Part shown: positions 56,153-64,000 of the stretch, piece by piece | Layout: each line of letters opens with the position of its first letter | Position numbering within the stretch: position 1 is the first letter of the stretch | Origin: Staphylococcus equorum | Lineage (GTDB): Bacteria; Bacillota; Bacilli; Staphylococcales; Staphylococcaceae | Direction of reading: 5' to 3' | DNA length: 64,000 nt | NCBI RefSeq assembly: GCF_029531845.1 | Contig: NZ_JAMBPV010000003.1 | Coordinates: 124,001-188,000, forward strand | Translations under genes and position numbers: made by a program | Notes under the pieces: model-generated | Told to the model about the DNA's origin: nothing | What the model saw: only the letters and a program-made list of their open reading frames with translations | The model's database searches: none

Positions 56153-56497
56153 ATGAATATGATAACGTACGAAGAAAAGAGAAAATTAATTAAAAAAGTA
56201 GTGAAACAAAATTTGAATCTTACATTTACTGAAATAGTTATATTGGATAAATTACTTTTTATTAACAAAGAAAGTATTGAAGCGGTTGAACTCAAAAGGC
56301 TGTTGTATAGTCAACACACACCAATTTCAATACAAATCAACAATCTTATTGAGCTGGGTCTATTAAAAAAATCTAGAGATACATATGATGAGCGCTGCAT
56401 TCATTTACATGATATCGACCTACCCAAGATAAAGTCTATTCTAGAACAATATCATACAATTGTAGCTTCTATTTTAAAACCATCAACCCCAAAATAG
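56153..56497 (+). CDS. SarA-family-like winged-helix regulator
   Basis: A 114-residue protein with the SarA/MarR single-domain layout: an N-terminal helix, LNLTFTEIVILDKLLFIN, the recognition helix area SQHTPISIQINNLIELGLLKKS, and the wing RDTYDERCIHLHDIDL with the DER motif. It differs from the SarA at 2734 and from SarX as I remember them. Start ATG 56153 (56159 possible) with GGTGATG. Co-transcribed with the AraC-like gene. Confidence 0.7.
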   Translation: MNMITYEEKRKLIKKVVKQNLNLTFTEIVILDKLLFINKESIEAVELKRLLYSQHTPISIQINNLIELGLLKKSRDTYDERCIHLHDIDLPKIKSILEQYHTIVASILKPSTPK

Positions 56498-56507
56498 CAT
56501 ACATAAA

Positions 56508-56548
56508 AATAACTGTTAGATTCCTATGTAGAAACCTAACAGTTATTT
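56508..56548. terminator. Bidirectional terminator
   Basis: AATAACTGTTAG pairs with CTAACAGTTATT between the convergent SarA-like and FMN-reductase genes. Confidence 0.8.
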
Positions 56549-56569
56549 AGTATATTTTAATCATTTAAC

Positions 56570-57136
56570 CTATTTTAAATGTTCGTAAGGACTATTTTTA
56601 ACAAAAGAAATGATTTGATCTACAAATAATCTAGCGCGTAATTGGAATTCTTCATTATCTAAATATAATGTACCATCGTCTAATTTTTTATAATCTGTAT
56701 CATGCGTGGCAATTTGTGTTGGTACTGCAATACCTAATAATGTACGTACAATTAAACGTAAATGTGATAGCGGTTCTGAACTTACAATGCCACCACTATT
56801 ACCAATAAGGCCTACAGGTTTCATTTTGAAATCGTCCATAGTTAAGTGATCTAAAGCATTTTTCAAAATACCAGAGTATGAACCATGATAATTCGGAGTT
56901 CCTAAAACGAAAAAGTCCGCTTCTCTTGCTTTAGATTGTAATGTACTTAAATTATTTTTATATGTTTCACTTGGACTAGAAGCTCCTGAAACATCGAGTT
57001 GATGAATTGGATTTTCTGCTAGATCAAAAATTTCAACTTCAAATTCATGTTCTTCAAAATGCCCTTTTAAATATTGGGATAGTGCTGTTGTGTGTGAACC
57101 TATTTTCGCACTCCCTACAATGATTAAACCTTTCAT
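56570..57136 (-). CDS. NADPH-dependent FMN reductase family oxidoreductase
   Basis: A 188-residue flavodoxin-like reductase: [22 protein letters not shown] as the FMN phosphate loop and [24 protein letters not shown] as the isoalloxazine loop, with [18 protein letters not shown] after it. Azo- or quinone-reductase-type activity is likely. It follows the HAD-IIB gene by 18 bases and is likely co-transcribed with it. Confidence 0.9.
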   Translation of the reverse strand: MKGLIIVGSAKIGSHTTALSQYLKGHFEEHEFEVEIFDLAENPIHQLDVSGASSPSETYKNNLSTLQSKAREADFFVLGTPNYHGSYSGILKNALDHLTMDDFKMKPVGLIGNSGGIVSSEPLSHLRLIVRTLLGIAVPTQIATHDTDYKKLDDGTLYLDNEEFQLRARLFVDQIISFVKNSPYEHLK

Positions 57137-57154
57137 AATACACTTCTCCTCATA

Positions 57155-58027
57155 CTAAATTTCATTATTTTCTTTGAGCAATTTGATAATCGCTTTTCCG
57201 ACACCACTTTGCTCATTTGTATCTGTTGAATACTTGGATACTGCTTTTACTTCAGGTGTTGCGTTATCCATTGCTACAGAGTAACCTACACGCTCTAACA
57301 TAGAAATATCATTCATGTTATCACCAATTGCCATAACATTTTCCATATCTATATTAAGACGCTCTGCAATCGTTTCTAACGCTATACCTTTTTGTGCATC
57401 TGAGTGTGTAATTTCAATATTACCTCTTGAGGAAGAAGAAATCGCAAGACTTTCTGATTGCGCCAGTTTCTCACTTGCACGGTCAATCTTTTCTAAATCA
57501 CTATCAAAAGCAAGGATTTTCATGACGATTTCCCCAGGTGTATCTTCAATCTTGTCATAATTATCTACAACTTTTAAAGTACCATTATCAATTCGTTTTT
57601 GAATACCAGCTTTAATTTTTTCTACATCTGCTTTTTGACCAGCACGTTCTGCAATATCTATATATATTTCTAAATCACGCTGAGGATTTTCAGTGTAGAT
57701 ACCTAAGTTTGTATAAACTTGATAATAAATATCTTCCTTATTCATCTCTGTTGTGATTCTATTAATTAACTCACGATTCAATTTAGATGTACTCATGATA
57801 TTAAAAGATTCATCTCTTACTTCTGCACCATTCAAACAAATGTAAGGTACTTTCAAATCTGTTTGATTCACAGGTGAATTCGCTTCATAAAAAGCACGCC
57901 CTGTAGCTATAACTACTGTTATGCCTTGCGACTGTGCATATTGAATTGCTTTAATATTCTCTTCTGATATCTCATGTGCCGCATTTAATAATGTACCATC
58001 CATATCTGTTGCAATTAACTTTATCAT
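57155..58027 (-). CDS. Cof-type HAD-IIB family phosphatase
   Basis: A 290-residue HAD-superfamily sugar-phosphate phosphatase: LIATDMDGTLLNAAHEIS (motif I), GITVVIATGRAFYEANS (motif II), and VMAIGDNMNDISMLERVGYSVAMDNA (motif IV), with the C2 cap between. The ATG at 58027 is chosen since GAGGTAAATTA precedes it and it matches the family N-terminus; an upstream in-frame stretch to 58135 does not look coding. Confidence 0.93.
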   Translation of the reverse strand: MIKLIATDMDGTLLNAAHEISEENIKAIQYAQSQGITVVIATGRAFYEANSPVNQTDLKVPYICLNGAEVRDESFNIMSTSKLNRELINRITTEMNKEDIYYQVYTNLGIYTENPQRDLEIYIDIAERAGQKADVEKIKAGIQKRIDNGTLKVVDNYDKIEDTPGEIVMKILAFDSDLEKIDRASEKLAQSESLAISSSSRGNIEITHSDAQKGIALETIAERLNIDMENVMAIGDNMNDISMLERVGYSVAMDNATPEVKAVSKYSTDTNEQSGVGKAIIKLLKENNEI

Positions 58028-58127
58028 TAATTTACCTCGTTTCCTTCTATGATCGATAACACAATCTTGATTACACATCATTCTCATTTGCCACAAATTT
58101 GTAACACATTCATATTCTACCAAATCT

Positions 58128-58631
<504 letters not shown>

Positions 58632-58681
58632 TCACATATGGTACAATATTTATTGTCTATTTTAACATTGGAGCGGTAAAT

Positions 58682-59299
58682 ATGAAAAAACAATTTATTG
58701 CTGTTGAAGGCCCGATTGGTGTCGGAAAGTCTTCTTTAGCGCACAAACTTAGTCAAACTTACAATTACTATGAAGAAAAAGAAATTGTAAATGAAAATCC
58801 TTTTTTATCAGATTTCTATGAAGATATTTCTAAATGGAGTTTCCAAACAGAAATGTTCTTTTTATGTAATCGTTACAAACAATTCCAGGATCTTGTTTCA
58901 AATGAAAGTGGTATCGTTAGTGATTATCACATTTATAAAAATAAAATTTTCGCACATAATACCTTAACGGGTGCCGAATACAGTAAATTCTCAAGAATTT
59001 ATGATATTTTAACTGAAGATCTAGAAATGCCTAATATCATCATCTTTTTAGATGCAGAATTAGAAACCTTAAAAGCACGTATAGCACAACGTAACCGCAG
59101 TTTTGAACATCAAATTGAGGATAATTACCTACTTAATTTAAAGCGTGATTATAATGCCTATTACAATTCGTTAAAAGCTGACGGAGAGCGCGTAATTCGC
59201 ATCGACACGACGCACCTTGATTTCGTTAAACACAATGATGATTATAATTATATTTTAGAATTAGTGAAACCACTGATTGGAGGACAATTGCATGAATAA
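58682..59299 (+). CDS. dgk: Deoxynucleoside kinase, deoxyguanosine kinase type
   Basis: A 205-residue deoxynucleoside kinase: FIAVEGPIGVGKSSLAHKL (P-loop), NEIVNENPFLSDF-like region, VSDYHIYKNKIFAHNTL (the D-Y variant of the DRS motif) and the LID arginines in ARIAQRNRSFE. Salvages purine deoxynucleosides. The true ATG is 58682, after GGAGCGG. The following dck gene overlaps by eight bases. Dgk against Dck assignment is by comparison with B. subtilis yaaG/yaaF. Confidence 0.88.
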   Translation: MKKQFIAVEGPIGVGKSSLAHKLSQTYNYYEEKEIVNENPFLSDFYEDISKWSFQTEMFFLCNRYKQFQDLVSNESGIVSDYHIYKNKIFAHNTLTGAEYSKFSRIYDILTEDLEMPNIIIFLDAELETLKARIAQRNRSFEHQIEDNYLLNLKRDYNAYYNSLKADGERVIRIDTTHLDFVKHNDDYNYILELVKPLIGGQLHE

Positions 59300-59954
59300 A
59301 TATGGTATCCCTCAAGATGCTGTGATTACTATCGCTGGTACTGTAGGCGTAGGAAAATCAACATTAACTAAAGCTTTAGCCGAACGTTTGAATTTTAGAA
59401 CTTCATTTGAAAACGTCGACCATAACCCTTACCTCGATAAGTTTTACAACGACTTTGAACGTTGGAGTTTCCACTTGCAAATTTATTTCTTAGCTGAACG
59501 TTTTAAAGAACAAAAACGCATGTTTGAATATGGCGGTGGTTTCATTCAAGATCGCTCGATTTACGAAGATGTCGACATTTTCGCAAAAATGCATGAAGAA
59601 CAAGGTACAATGAGCCCAGAAGACTTTGAAACATATTCTGAATTATTCAATGCTATGGTCATGACACCTTATTTCCCTAAACCAGATGTACTGATTTATT
59701 TGGAATGTGATTATGATGAAGTCCTTGATCGCATTAAACAACGTGGTCGTCAGATGGAAATGGAAACTGACCCAGAATATTGGCAAAAACTGTTCAAACG
59801 TTACGACGACTGGATCAGTGAATTTAATGCATGTCCTGTTGTACGTGTGAATATTAATGAATATGACTTACATGATGATCCAGACTCATTAAACCCAGTT
59901 ATTGATAAGATTCGTCATATCATTGAAACACATCGTAAAGTGGATCAACGCTAA
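59292..59954 (+). CDS. dck: Deoxynucleoside kinase, deoxyadenosine/deoxycytidine type
   Basis: A 220-residue kinase: TIAGTVGVGKSTLTKALAER (P-loop), ENVDHNPYLDKFYNDFERWSF, IQDRSIYEDVDIF (DRS motif) and DRIKQRGRQME (LID). Matches B. subtilis Dck strongly as remembered. The ATG at 59292 has TTGGAGG upstream, and it overlaps the end of dgk by eight bases, so the two are translationally coupled. Confidence 0.93.
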   Translation: MNKYGIPQDAVITIAGTVGVGKSTLTKALAERLNFRTSFENVDHNPYLDKFYNDFERWSFHLQIYFLAERFKEQKRMFEYGGGFIQDRSIYEDVDIFAKMHEEQGTMSPEDFETYSELFNAMVMTPYFPKPDVLIYLECDYDEVLDRIKQRGRQMEMETDPEYWQKLFKRYDDWISEFNACPVVRVNINEYDLHDDPDSLNPVIDKIRHIIETHRKVDQR

Positions 59955-59971
59955 TACAAATACAAAAGGAG

Positions 59972-60007
59972 TGTCAACAGAGTCTGCGACTTTGTTGGCA
60001 TTTTTTT
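59972..60007 (+). terminator. dck terminator (GTCGGC-type family)
   Basis: GTCAACAGAGTC at 59973-59984 pairs with GACTTTGTTGGC at 59988-59999 (with wobble pairs), followed by seven Ts. Confidence 0.88.
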
Positions 60008-60047
60008 GCACGTTTTCCTAAAGTAAAACTTCGATTTTTCTATATAT

Positions 60048-60260
60048 TTCATACTCGCTTGCCTAGGACACGGTCTCAGCCTGTAGTCTTCGACTCGTGT
60101 TGTTTCCTCAGGCGTCTCGTATGAAATCAAGTTAGGAATGCTAAAACGATTATAGCGCAAGTCAATTTTATATATCCAACACTCGCTAGATATGATAAAA
60201 CCTCTTCTTGTAGTCTTGTACTGGTGTTATATTAACTAGTCAGGAATTGGCCCAAAGTAC
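60048..60260. repeat. Large imperfect palindrome and degenerate second copy
   Basis: ATTTCATAC at about 60046 pairs with GTATGAAAT at about 60118, and inside it TGCCTAGGA faces TCCTCAGGC, giving a cruciform-capable element of about 80 bp. The centre contains CCTGTAGTCTTCGACTCGTG. A second, weaker copy follows (ACTCGCTAG near 60182, then CTTGTAGTCTTGTACTGGTG near 60211). No credible gene lies in this 410-bp gap. Confidence 0.6.
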
Positions 60261-60307
60261 TGACATTATTTAAAGAAATATTGTCTAAAGGAAAAGCAGC
60301 TATAAAA

Positions 60308-60345
60308 AAGAATGGAGTGAGGCATTTATATGTCCCACTCCTTTT
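60308..60345. terminator. Bidirectional terminator with GAGTGGGACATATA element
   Basis: GGAGTG at 60314-60319 pairs with CACTCC at 60336-60341, extended inside by GGCA/TGTCC pairing, with T-runs on both strands. It ends the gene at 60365-60754 on the minus strand. Confidence 0.85.
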
Positions 60346-60364
60346 TCACTATTATGACAATGTA

Positions 60365-60754
60365 CTATTCAATATGTCTGCGATAGATAATTTTCTCTAT
60401 TTCCTCTTCTGACACATACTTACTATAGTAATGTTCATCCGTCTGATCTAATCCAAATGTGCTCGCTTTGTCTTGATCTTCTGTCCCAATATAAAGCTGT
60501 TGTTCTGTATCTTGGTATAAATCAAAAACGGCGCCTTCATACCTCGCTTCTTGAAATAACGCATAAAGCTCATCTACATCATCTCTCGCGATATGTTTAA
60601 AATATAATGTATGCGCTGATTGATTTGCTGTTTGTGCTTCAAAACCACGTTCCAATGCCTTTTCGTCTTCTGTTGCCAGTACCAATTCATTACCAACAAT
60701 ATCAACTACTTTATAAGTTTCACCTTGATAATCTGCGTATTTTCCATCAATCAT
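60365..60754 (-). CDS. Uncharacterised acidic soluble protein
   Basis: A 129-residue very acidic protein (KYADYQGETYKVVDIVGNELVLATED, then HIARDDVDELYALFQEARYEG). Likely two small beta domains; no signal peptide, no membrane span and no Cys. I do not recognise the family. RBS GAGGTGATTG. Monocistronic, flanked by a terminator and by the HAD gene 73 bases upstream on the same strand. Confidence 0.7.
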   Translation of the reverse strand: MIDGKYADYQGETYKVVDIVGNELVLATEDEKALERGFEAQTANQSAHTLYFKHIARDDVDELYALFQEARYEGAVFDLYQDTEQQLYIGTEDQDKASTFGLDQTDEHYYSKYVSEEEIEKIIYRRHIE

Positions 60755-60827
60755 TCAATCACCTCAAAGTTTATAATAAAGAAAAAGTCATAATATACGA
60801 TACGTATATTATGACATAATTTGTGAA

Positions 60828-61526
60828 CTACGCATATTGATTTAATATTCCTAGAACGTCATTCGCATTATCTACAACATGGTCAGCTTTATCAAATTCT
60901 TGTTCTAAACCTACACCTGTTAGTACAGCAATTGTAAGGCCTAATTTAGCATTTACACCTGTTTGTATATCATTCGCAGTATCACCCACGATGGTTACAT
61001 CTTGTGGTGACACGTCATAATGGTTAAACAAGGGGTTAAGTACTTCTGGATTAGGTTTTTCAACTGCATTGGCTTCGGTAGATATCACTACATCAAAGAA
61101 ATGATCAAAACCAGTTACTTCTAAAAATTGTTCCACGCCTTTTTTAGAATCACTTGTTACTATCCCCATTTTATAACCTTGATTTTGTAGCGTCTCCAAC
61201 GTTTCATAAATGCCTTCTACCAGAACATTTTCTGGCACTCTATTATCAACAAGTGTTTGGCTTCTCTTTTGAGCCCACTTAGAAACGTCCTGACCAGCAA
61301 TACCACATAACGCTTTGACCATTTCTTCTAAAGCGCCTGAAGCCATTATTGTGCCAGGTTGAATTTCTCCATCTACGACACCTAAATGCTTATATGCTGC
61401 GTCTATATCATGGATATCGTCCTTATATGCTTCCATGAAATCGTCGACGAGTTGCAAGCCAATCTTCATCCAACTACCGTCAAAATATATTAACGTGCCA
61501 TCTTTATCAAATAAAATCCATTTCAT
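60828..61526 (-). CDS. HAD-IA family phosphatase (phosphoglycolate phosphatase-like)
   Basis: A 232-residue HAD hydrolase with all motifs: WILFDKDGTLIYFDGSW (I), MGIVTSDSKKGVEQF (II), AVEKPNPEVLNPLF (III) and VTIVGDTANDIQTGVNAKLG (IV), plus a helical cap. Substrate uncertain: phosphoglycolate, pyrophosphate or another small phosphate. Possibly co-transcribed with the acidic protein downstream. Confidence 0.9.
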   Translation of the reverse strand: MKWILFDKDGTLIYFDGSWMKIGLQLVDDFMEAYKDDIHDIDAAYKHLGVVDGEIQPGTIMASGALEEMVKALCGIAGQDVSKWAQKRSQTLVDNRVPENVLVEGIYETLETLQNQGYKMGIVTSDSKKGVEQFLEVTGFDHFFDVVISTEANAVEKPNPEVLNPLFNHYDVSPQDVTIVGDTANDIQTGVNAKLGLTIAVLTGVGLEQEFDKADHVVDNANDVLGILNQYA

Positions 61527-61708
61527 CGCTTGAACAGCTCCTATGTATTAACTTCATACTAAATTATATCGCACTTTATTTTAATATAAAGATATAGGCC
61601 TAAACAAATAATGAAACTGAGCGAATATTATTCTAAAATTCAATGTTTTGGAGAACTTTGAAAAGATCTGTTTATATTAATATTTTTTATAAAAAAGGAA
61701 GATGATAT

Positions 61709-61923
61709 ATGGTATATCTATTTGTAATCATTGTAGCTGCAACATTAATTGGCATATTTTTTCAAAGAGACAAAAAACTAACTCTTCCAAAAGTTGGTTA
61801 AAGGGTATTGGATTAATTATTCTCTCTATCATTATTGTAAATGGCTTTTATCATATAGATGAAATTTTGAACGGCGCTAAGAAAGCGCAGGAAAATATTC
61901 AAAATAGACAAAACACAAAATAA
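61709..61923 (+). pseudogene. Small two-span membrane protein split by a frameshift in an A-run
   Basis: ATG 61709 opens a frame MVYLFVIIVAATLIGIFFQR that stops at TAA 61799 after 30 residues. The -1 frame continues past it as NSSKSWLKGIGLIILSIIIVNGFY and a charged tail to 61923. Joined at the six-A run near 61774 they form about 71 residues: two membrane helices with a basic loop between and a soluble tail. One more A, or a -1 slip, would restore it. AAGGAAGATG lies upstream. A terminator follows the stop directly. Confidence 0.6.
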
Positions 61924-61926
61924 AAG

Positions 61927-61954
61927 ACATAACTGCCATAATTGCAGTTATGTT
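61927..61954 (+). terminator. Terminator after the small membrane protein
   Basis: ACATAACTGC at 61927-61936 pairs with GCAGTTATGT at 61944-61953, followed by TTAAG only, so its efficiency may be low. Confidence 0.7.
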
Positions 61955-62201
61955 TAAGCTGTCTAAAGCTCATATTTTTTAATAATTATCATACATTGGT
62001 TATAAGACAAGTTTATGGATTTAAATAATCAAAAAAACTTTTTTTTATCACTTTAAGAAGTTTTGTATCAAAATCGAACGTTTTAAAAATTACGGCTAAT
62101 AAAATTTATTACGTTTAAATAATATAGTAGGAAGTATATACTATCAATATATTATGATAAATATAGGGCATGTTAAAAAGGAAAGAAACGAGGGTTTTAA
62201 T

Positions 62202-63032
62202 TTGGATGATATAGCTATTAAAGCAAATGAATTATCAAAAAAGTTTAGTGGAAATTATATTTTAAAAAATATTTCTTTTGAAATACCAGAAAAATCAACC
62301 ACTTTTATACAGGGGGCAAATGGTTCTGGTAAAAGTGTTACTTTGAAATTAATCGCTGGTTTTCTACATCCCACAGAAGGCGATATTCAAAGAAAATACA
62401 AAAAAGTATCTTATACGCCTGACAATTTCCCATCAAATTTAAACTTTACAATTTTAGAATATCTTGATTACATATCAAAAGTATATAACCAAAAAAGAGA
62501 AACTACTCTGTATTATTTGGAACTGTTTAAACTTAATTCTCAAAAAAAGGGGAAGTTAAAATATTGTTCTAAAGGTACTTTGCAGAAAATAAACATAATA
62601 CAGTCATTATTATCTGACTCAGATGTATATTTATTTGATGAACCCTTATCTGGGTTAGACTCAGCTACTCAAGATATAGTGAAAACTATTTTAAATGATT
62701 TAAAAGGTACAGCAACGGTTGTTTTCACTTCTCATGAAAATGAGTTTGCAACTAGCATTTGCACCCACGTTTTAGATATGAAAACAGGCTTTGTACAAAA
62801 TGTAAATGATGTATCATCTAAACAAGTTAGTCATTTAAAACGAATTATAACTAAATTTAGTAACGATGCTTTAGAACTACTAAGGACATATACTACGTTA
62901 ACTGATTTGAAATATGACTCAGATATTATATTCATTACTTTACCGTCCGATAAAAGTGACCAAGTTATTAAGTCATTAATAGAGCGTAATAATCACATCA
63001 TAGAAGTAAAGGAATTGTTTAATGATGAATAA
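62202..63032 (+). CDS. ABC transporter ATP-binding protein
   Basis: A 276-residue ABC ATPase: Walker A in IQGANGSGKSVTLKLIAGFLHP, a signature helix YCSKGTLQKINIIQSLL (SKGTLQK where the usual motif is LSGGQ), Walker B VYLFDEPLSGLDSATQDIV and the switch His in VFTSHENEF. A C-terminal extension of about 80 residues follows. The TTG at 62202 is chosen because GAGGG lies seven bases upstream; an ATG at 62154 lacks any ribosome binding site. It overlaps the permease gene by 11 bases. Confidence 0.88.
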   Translation: MDDIAIKANELSKKFSGNYILKNISFEIPEKSTTFIQGANGSGKSVTLKLIAGFLHPTEGDIQRKYKKVSYTPDNFPSNLNFTILEYLDYISKVYNQKRETTLYYLELFKLNSQKKGKLKYCSKGTLQKINIIQSLLSDSDVYLFDEPLSGLDSATQDIVKTILNDLKGTATVVFTSHENEFATSICTHVLDMKTGFVQNVNDVSSKQVSHLKRIITKFSNDALELLRTYTTLTDLKYDSDIIFITLPSDKSDQVIKSLIERNNHIIEVKELFNDE

Positions 63033-63735
63033 TTTTCTCAAATATCAATTTAGAAATTTTGGAAGGAGTTATAAATTCATTCCTCCTTACGTTATCTATA
63101 TTACATGGATTATGCTTTTATATGTATATAAGGACATCCCTATTTTATCTAGCTATGGAATAAGTTTTATAGTTCTTACTTTCATTTCTACTTGGCTTAC
63201 TGTAATGATTTTACAGAGTGATACTTTAAGCGAAAAAGAATTACATTATATTCAACTACAGTCATTATACAAATATTTAATAGGCAAATTTGTATTTTCA
63301 TTATTACTATTACTTCCTTTGATTTTGTTTGCTATTGGATACCCAGTAATAATGAATGTATATGATAAAAACATTCAATTTTTCCATTTGTTTTTAGGAG
63401 TCTATTCTCACATCTCTGGTTGTATATTGGGAATAAGTATTGCATTTATACTTGCCAATACTTCATTATCAAATAAAAAATACGCTTGGTTAATGGGTGT
63501 ATTTATTTTACTCATTTCTTTATTAAAAGAAGTATTCATAACATATATTCCTTTTTTAAAATCCATATCTTGGATACTACCTCCTTTTTCTGAGATAAAC
63601 GAGATATTAACATATGGAGATAATGTGAAAATGAATACTACTTTGCTTTTCAATATGGGATACACTTATTTTTATTTAATTGTTTTAGTTTTAATTTTTT
63701 TCATAATAATTAAAAAAAGCGATTTGAAAGAATAA
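63022..63735 (+). CDS. ABC transporter permease (ABC-2-like), partner of the ATPase
   Basis: A 237-residue polytopic protein with six hydrophobic segments and no other motif; short, basic N-terminus (MMNNFLKYQFRNFGRSYK). Overlaps the ATPase gene by 11 bases, so the two form an ATPase plus permease pair as in drug, peptide or bacteriocin-immunity exporters. Function unknown. Base composition is lower in GC than that of the housekeeping genes, and the pair may be accessory. Confidence 0.8.
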   Translation: MMNNFLKYQFRNFGRSYKFIPPYVIYITWIMLLYVYKDIPILSSYGISFIVLTFISTWLTVMILQSDTLSEKELHYIQLQSLYKYLIGKFVFSLLLLLPLILFAIGYPVIMNVYDKNIQFFHLFLGVYSHISGCILGISIAFILANTSLSNKKYAWLMGVFILLISLLKEVFITYIPFLKSISWILPPFSEINEILTYGDNVKMNTTLLFNMGYTYFYLIVLVLIFFIIIKKSDLKE

Positions 63736-63812
63736 AACTAAAATAACTATACTAGAGCCATATTTTTAACCACTTTTAATTTACATAATCTATAGTTAAC
63801 ACAAAACATAAT

Positions 63813-63844
63813 AAAAGAGACTCTTGTTAAAAGGAGTCTCTTTA
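63813..63844 (+). terminator. Terminator of the ABC operon
   Basis: AAGAGACTC pairs with GAGTCTCTT with T-rich ends. The last 155 bases (63846-64000) contain no complete gene; a short minus-strand frame ending in TAG at 63961-63959 (STERRRKK) may be the C-terminus of a gene that continues beyond the window. Confidence 0.8.
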
Positions 63845-64000
63845 TTGTTTCAAAATTAACACAGGTCTTAATAACGATCATTTTTTCTTGTTGGATTGCT
63901 ATGTCTTATTGTTTAGTCATACCTTTTAAAATGTATAATTATTTGTTAAATAATTAATCTATTTTTTTCGGCGTCGCTCGGTAGACAATAAACGATAAGA

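Noticed and set aside
59951..60160. 69-codon minus-strand frame after dck
   Set aside because: It runs through the dck terminator and the palindromic repeat; composition follows the repeat and no ribosome binding site is present.

Overview
The window is a stretch of low-GC Firmicutes chromosome that reads as Staphylococcus. It carries sarA, isaB-like and vraX-like genes, the vraA-vraB-vraC cluster, the mvaK1-mvaD-mvaK2 mevalonate cluster, hemQ, lipL-pta, bshB2 and folE2, in an order close to the sarA-to-vraX part of the S. aureus core genome. Several blocks are not what I remember from that part of S. aureus: a formate dehydrogenase beside the hxl genes, a GlvC-type PTS gene with a Gfo/Idh/MocA-ThuA-epimerase operon, an isaB homologue here, and an ABC pair at the right end. 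A coagulase-negative species (for example the saprophyticus/xylosus group) is therefore more likely than S. aureus. No rRNA, tRNA, insertion sequence, prophage or CRISPR array is visible.

Layout. 1-2.4 kb: partial gene, YdcZ-type transporter, lone HlyD-type adaptor. 2.7-3.1 kb: sarA. 3.4-9.5 kb (minus): two paralogous alpha/beta hydrolases, a membrane protein, a secreted protein, a HAD phosphatase and a FecCD permease with its lipoprotein. 9.7-10.5 kb: frameshifted TipAS-type MerR regulator. 10.5-18.8 kb: DNA repair, argS and housekeeping genes. 19.1-25.6 kb: sugar-catabolic region under two CcpA (cre) sites and a divergent RpiR regulator. 25.9-32.3 kb: mevalonate genes, lipL-pta, hemQ. 32.3-32.9 kb: a 57-bp tandem repeat and a small RNA that I identify as rsaA. 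32.9-38.5 kb: split ThrE exporter, permease, ung operon, pdxK. 38.6-45.1 kb: isaB-like and vraX-like genes, a structured RNA locus, a proP-like transporter and vraABC. 45.4-52.5 kb: alanine symporter, formate dehydrogenase, hxlBA. 53.0-56.5 kb: yojF-bshB2-folE2 operon and an AraC plus SarA-like regulator pair. 56.6-61.5 kb: oxidoreductase, two HAD enzymes, tadA, dgk-dck. 61.7-63.7 kb: frameshifted small membrane protein and ABC exporter pair.

The genes form several functional units. Mevalonate kinases and decarboxylase make isopentenyl diphosphate. lipL-pta-hemQ joins lipoylation, acetyl-phosphate metabolism and coproheme decarboxylation. hxlA/hxlB fix formaldehyde, and the neighbouring formate dehydrogenase would oxidise formate. 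tadA is divergent from the two deoxynucleoside kinases. Global regulation is dense: sarA, rsaA, an AraC/SarA-like pair, RpiR, and the antibiotic-stress genes vraX and vraABC.

The observations most worth a second look are the rsaA locus, a three-way-junction RNA with UCCC loops downstream of vraX, the GlvC/RpiR system coupled to ThuA/Gfo genes instead of a phospho-glucosidase, the triad-less alpha/beta hydrolase, and several families of palindromic intergenic repeats. All calls come from reading the sequence and from memory of protein families; no database search was run.
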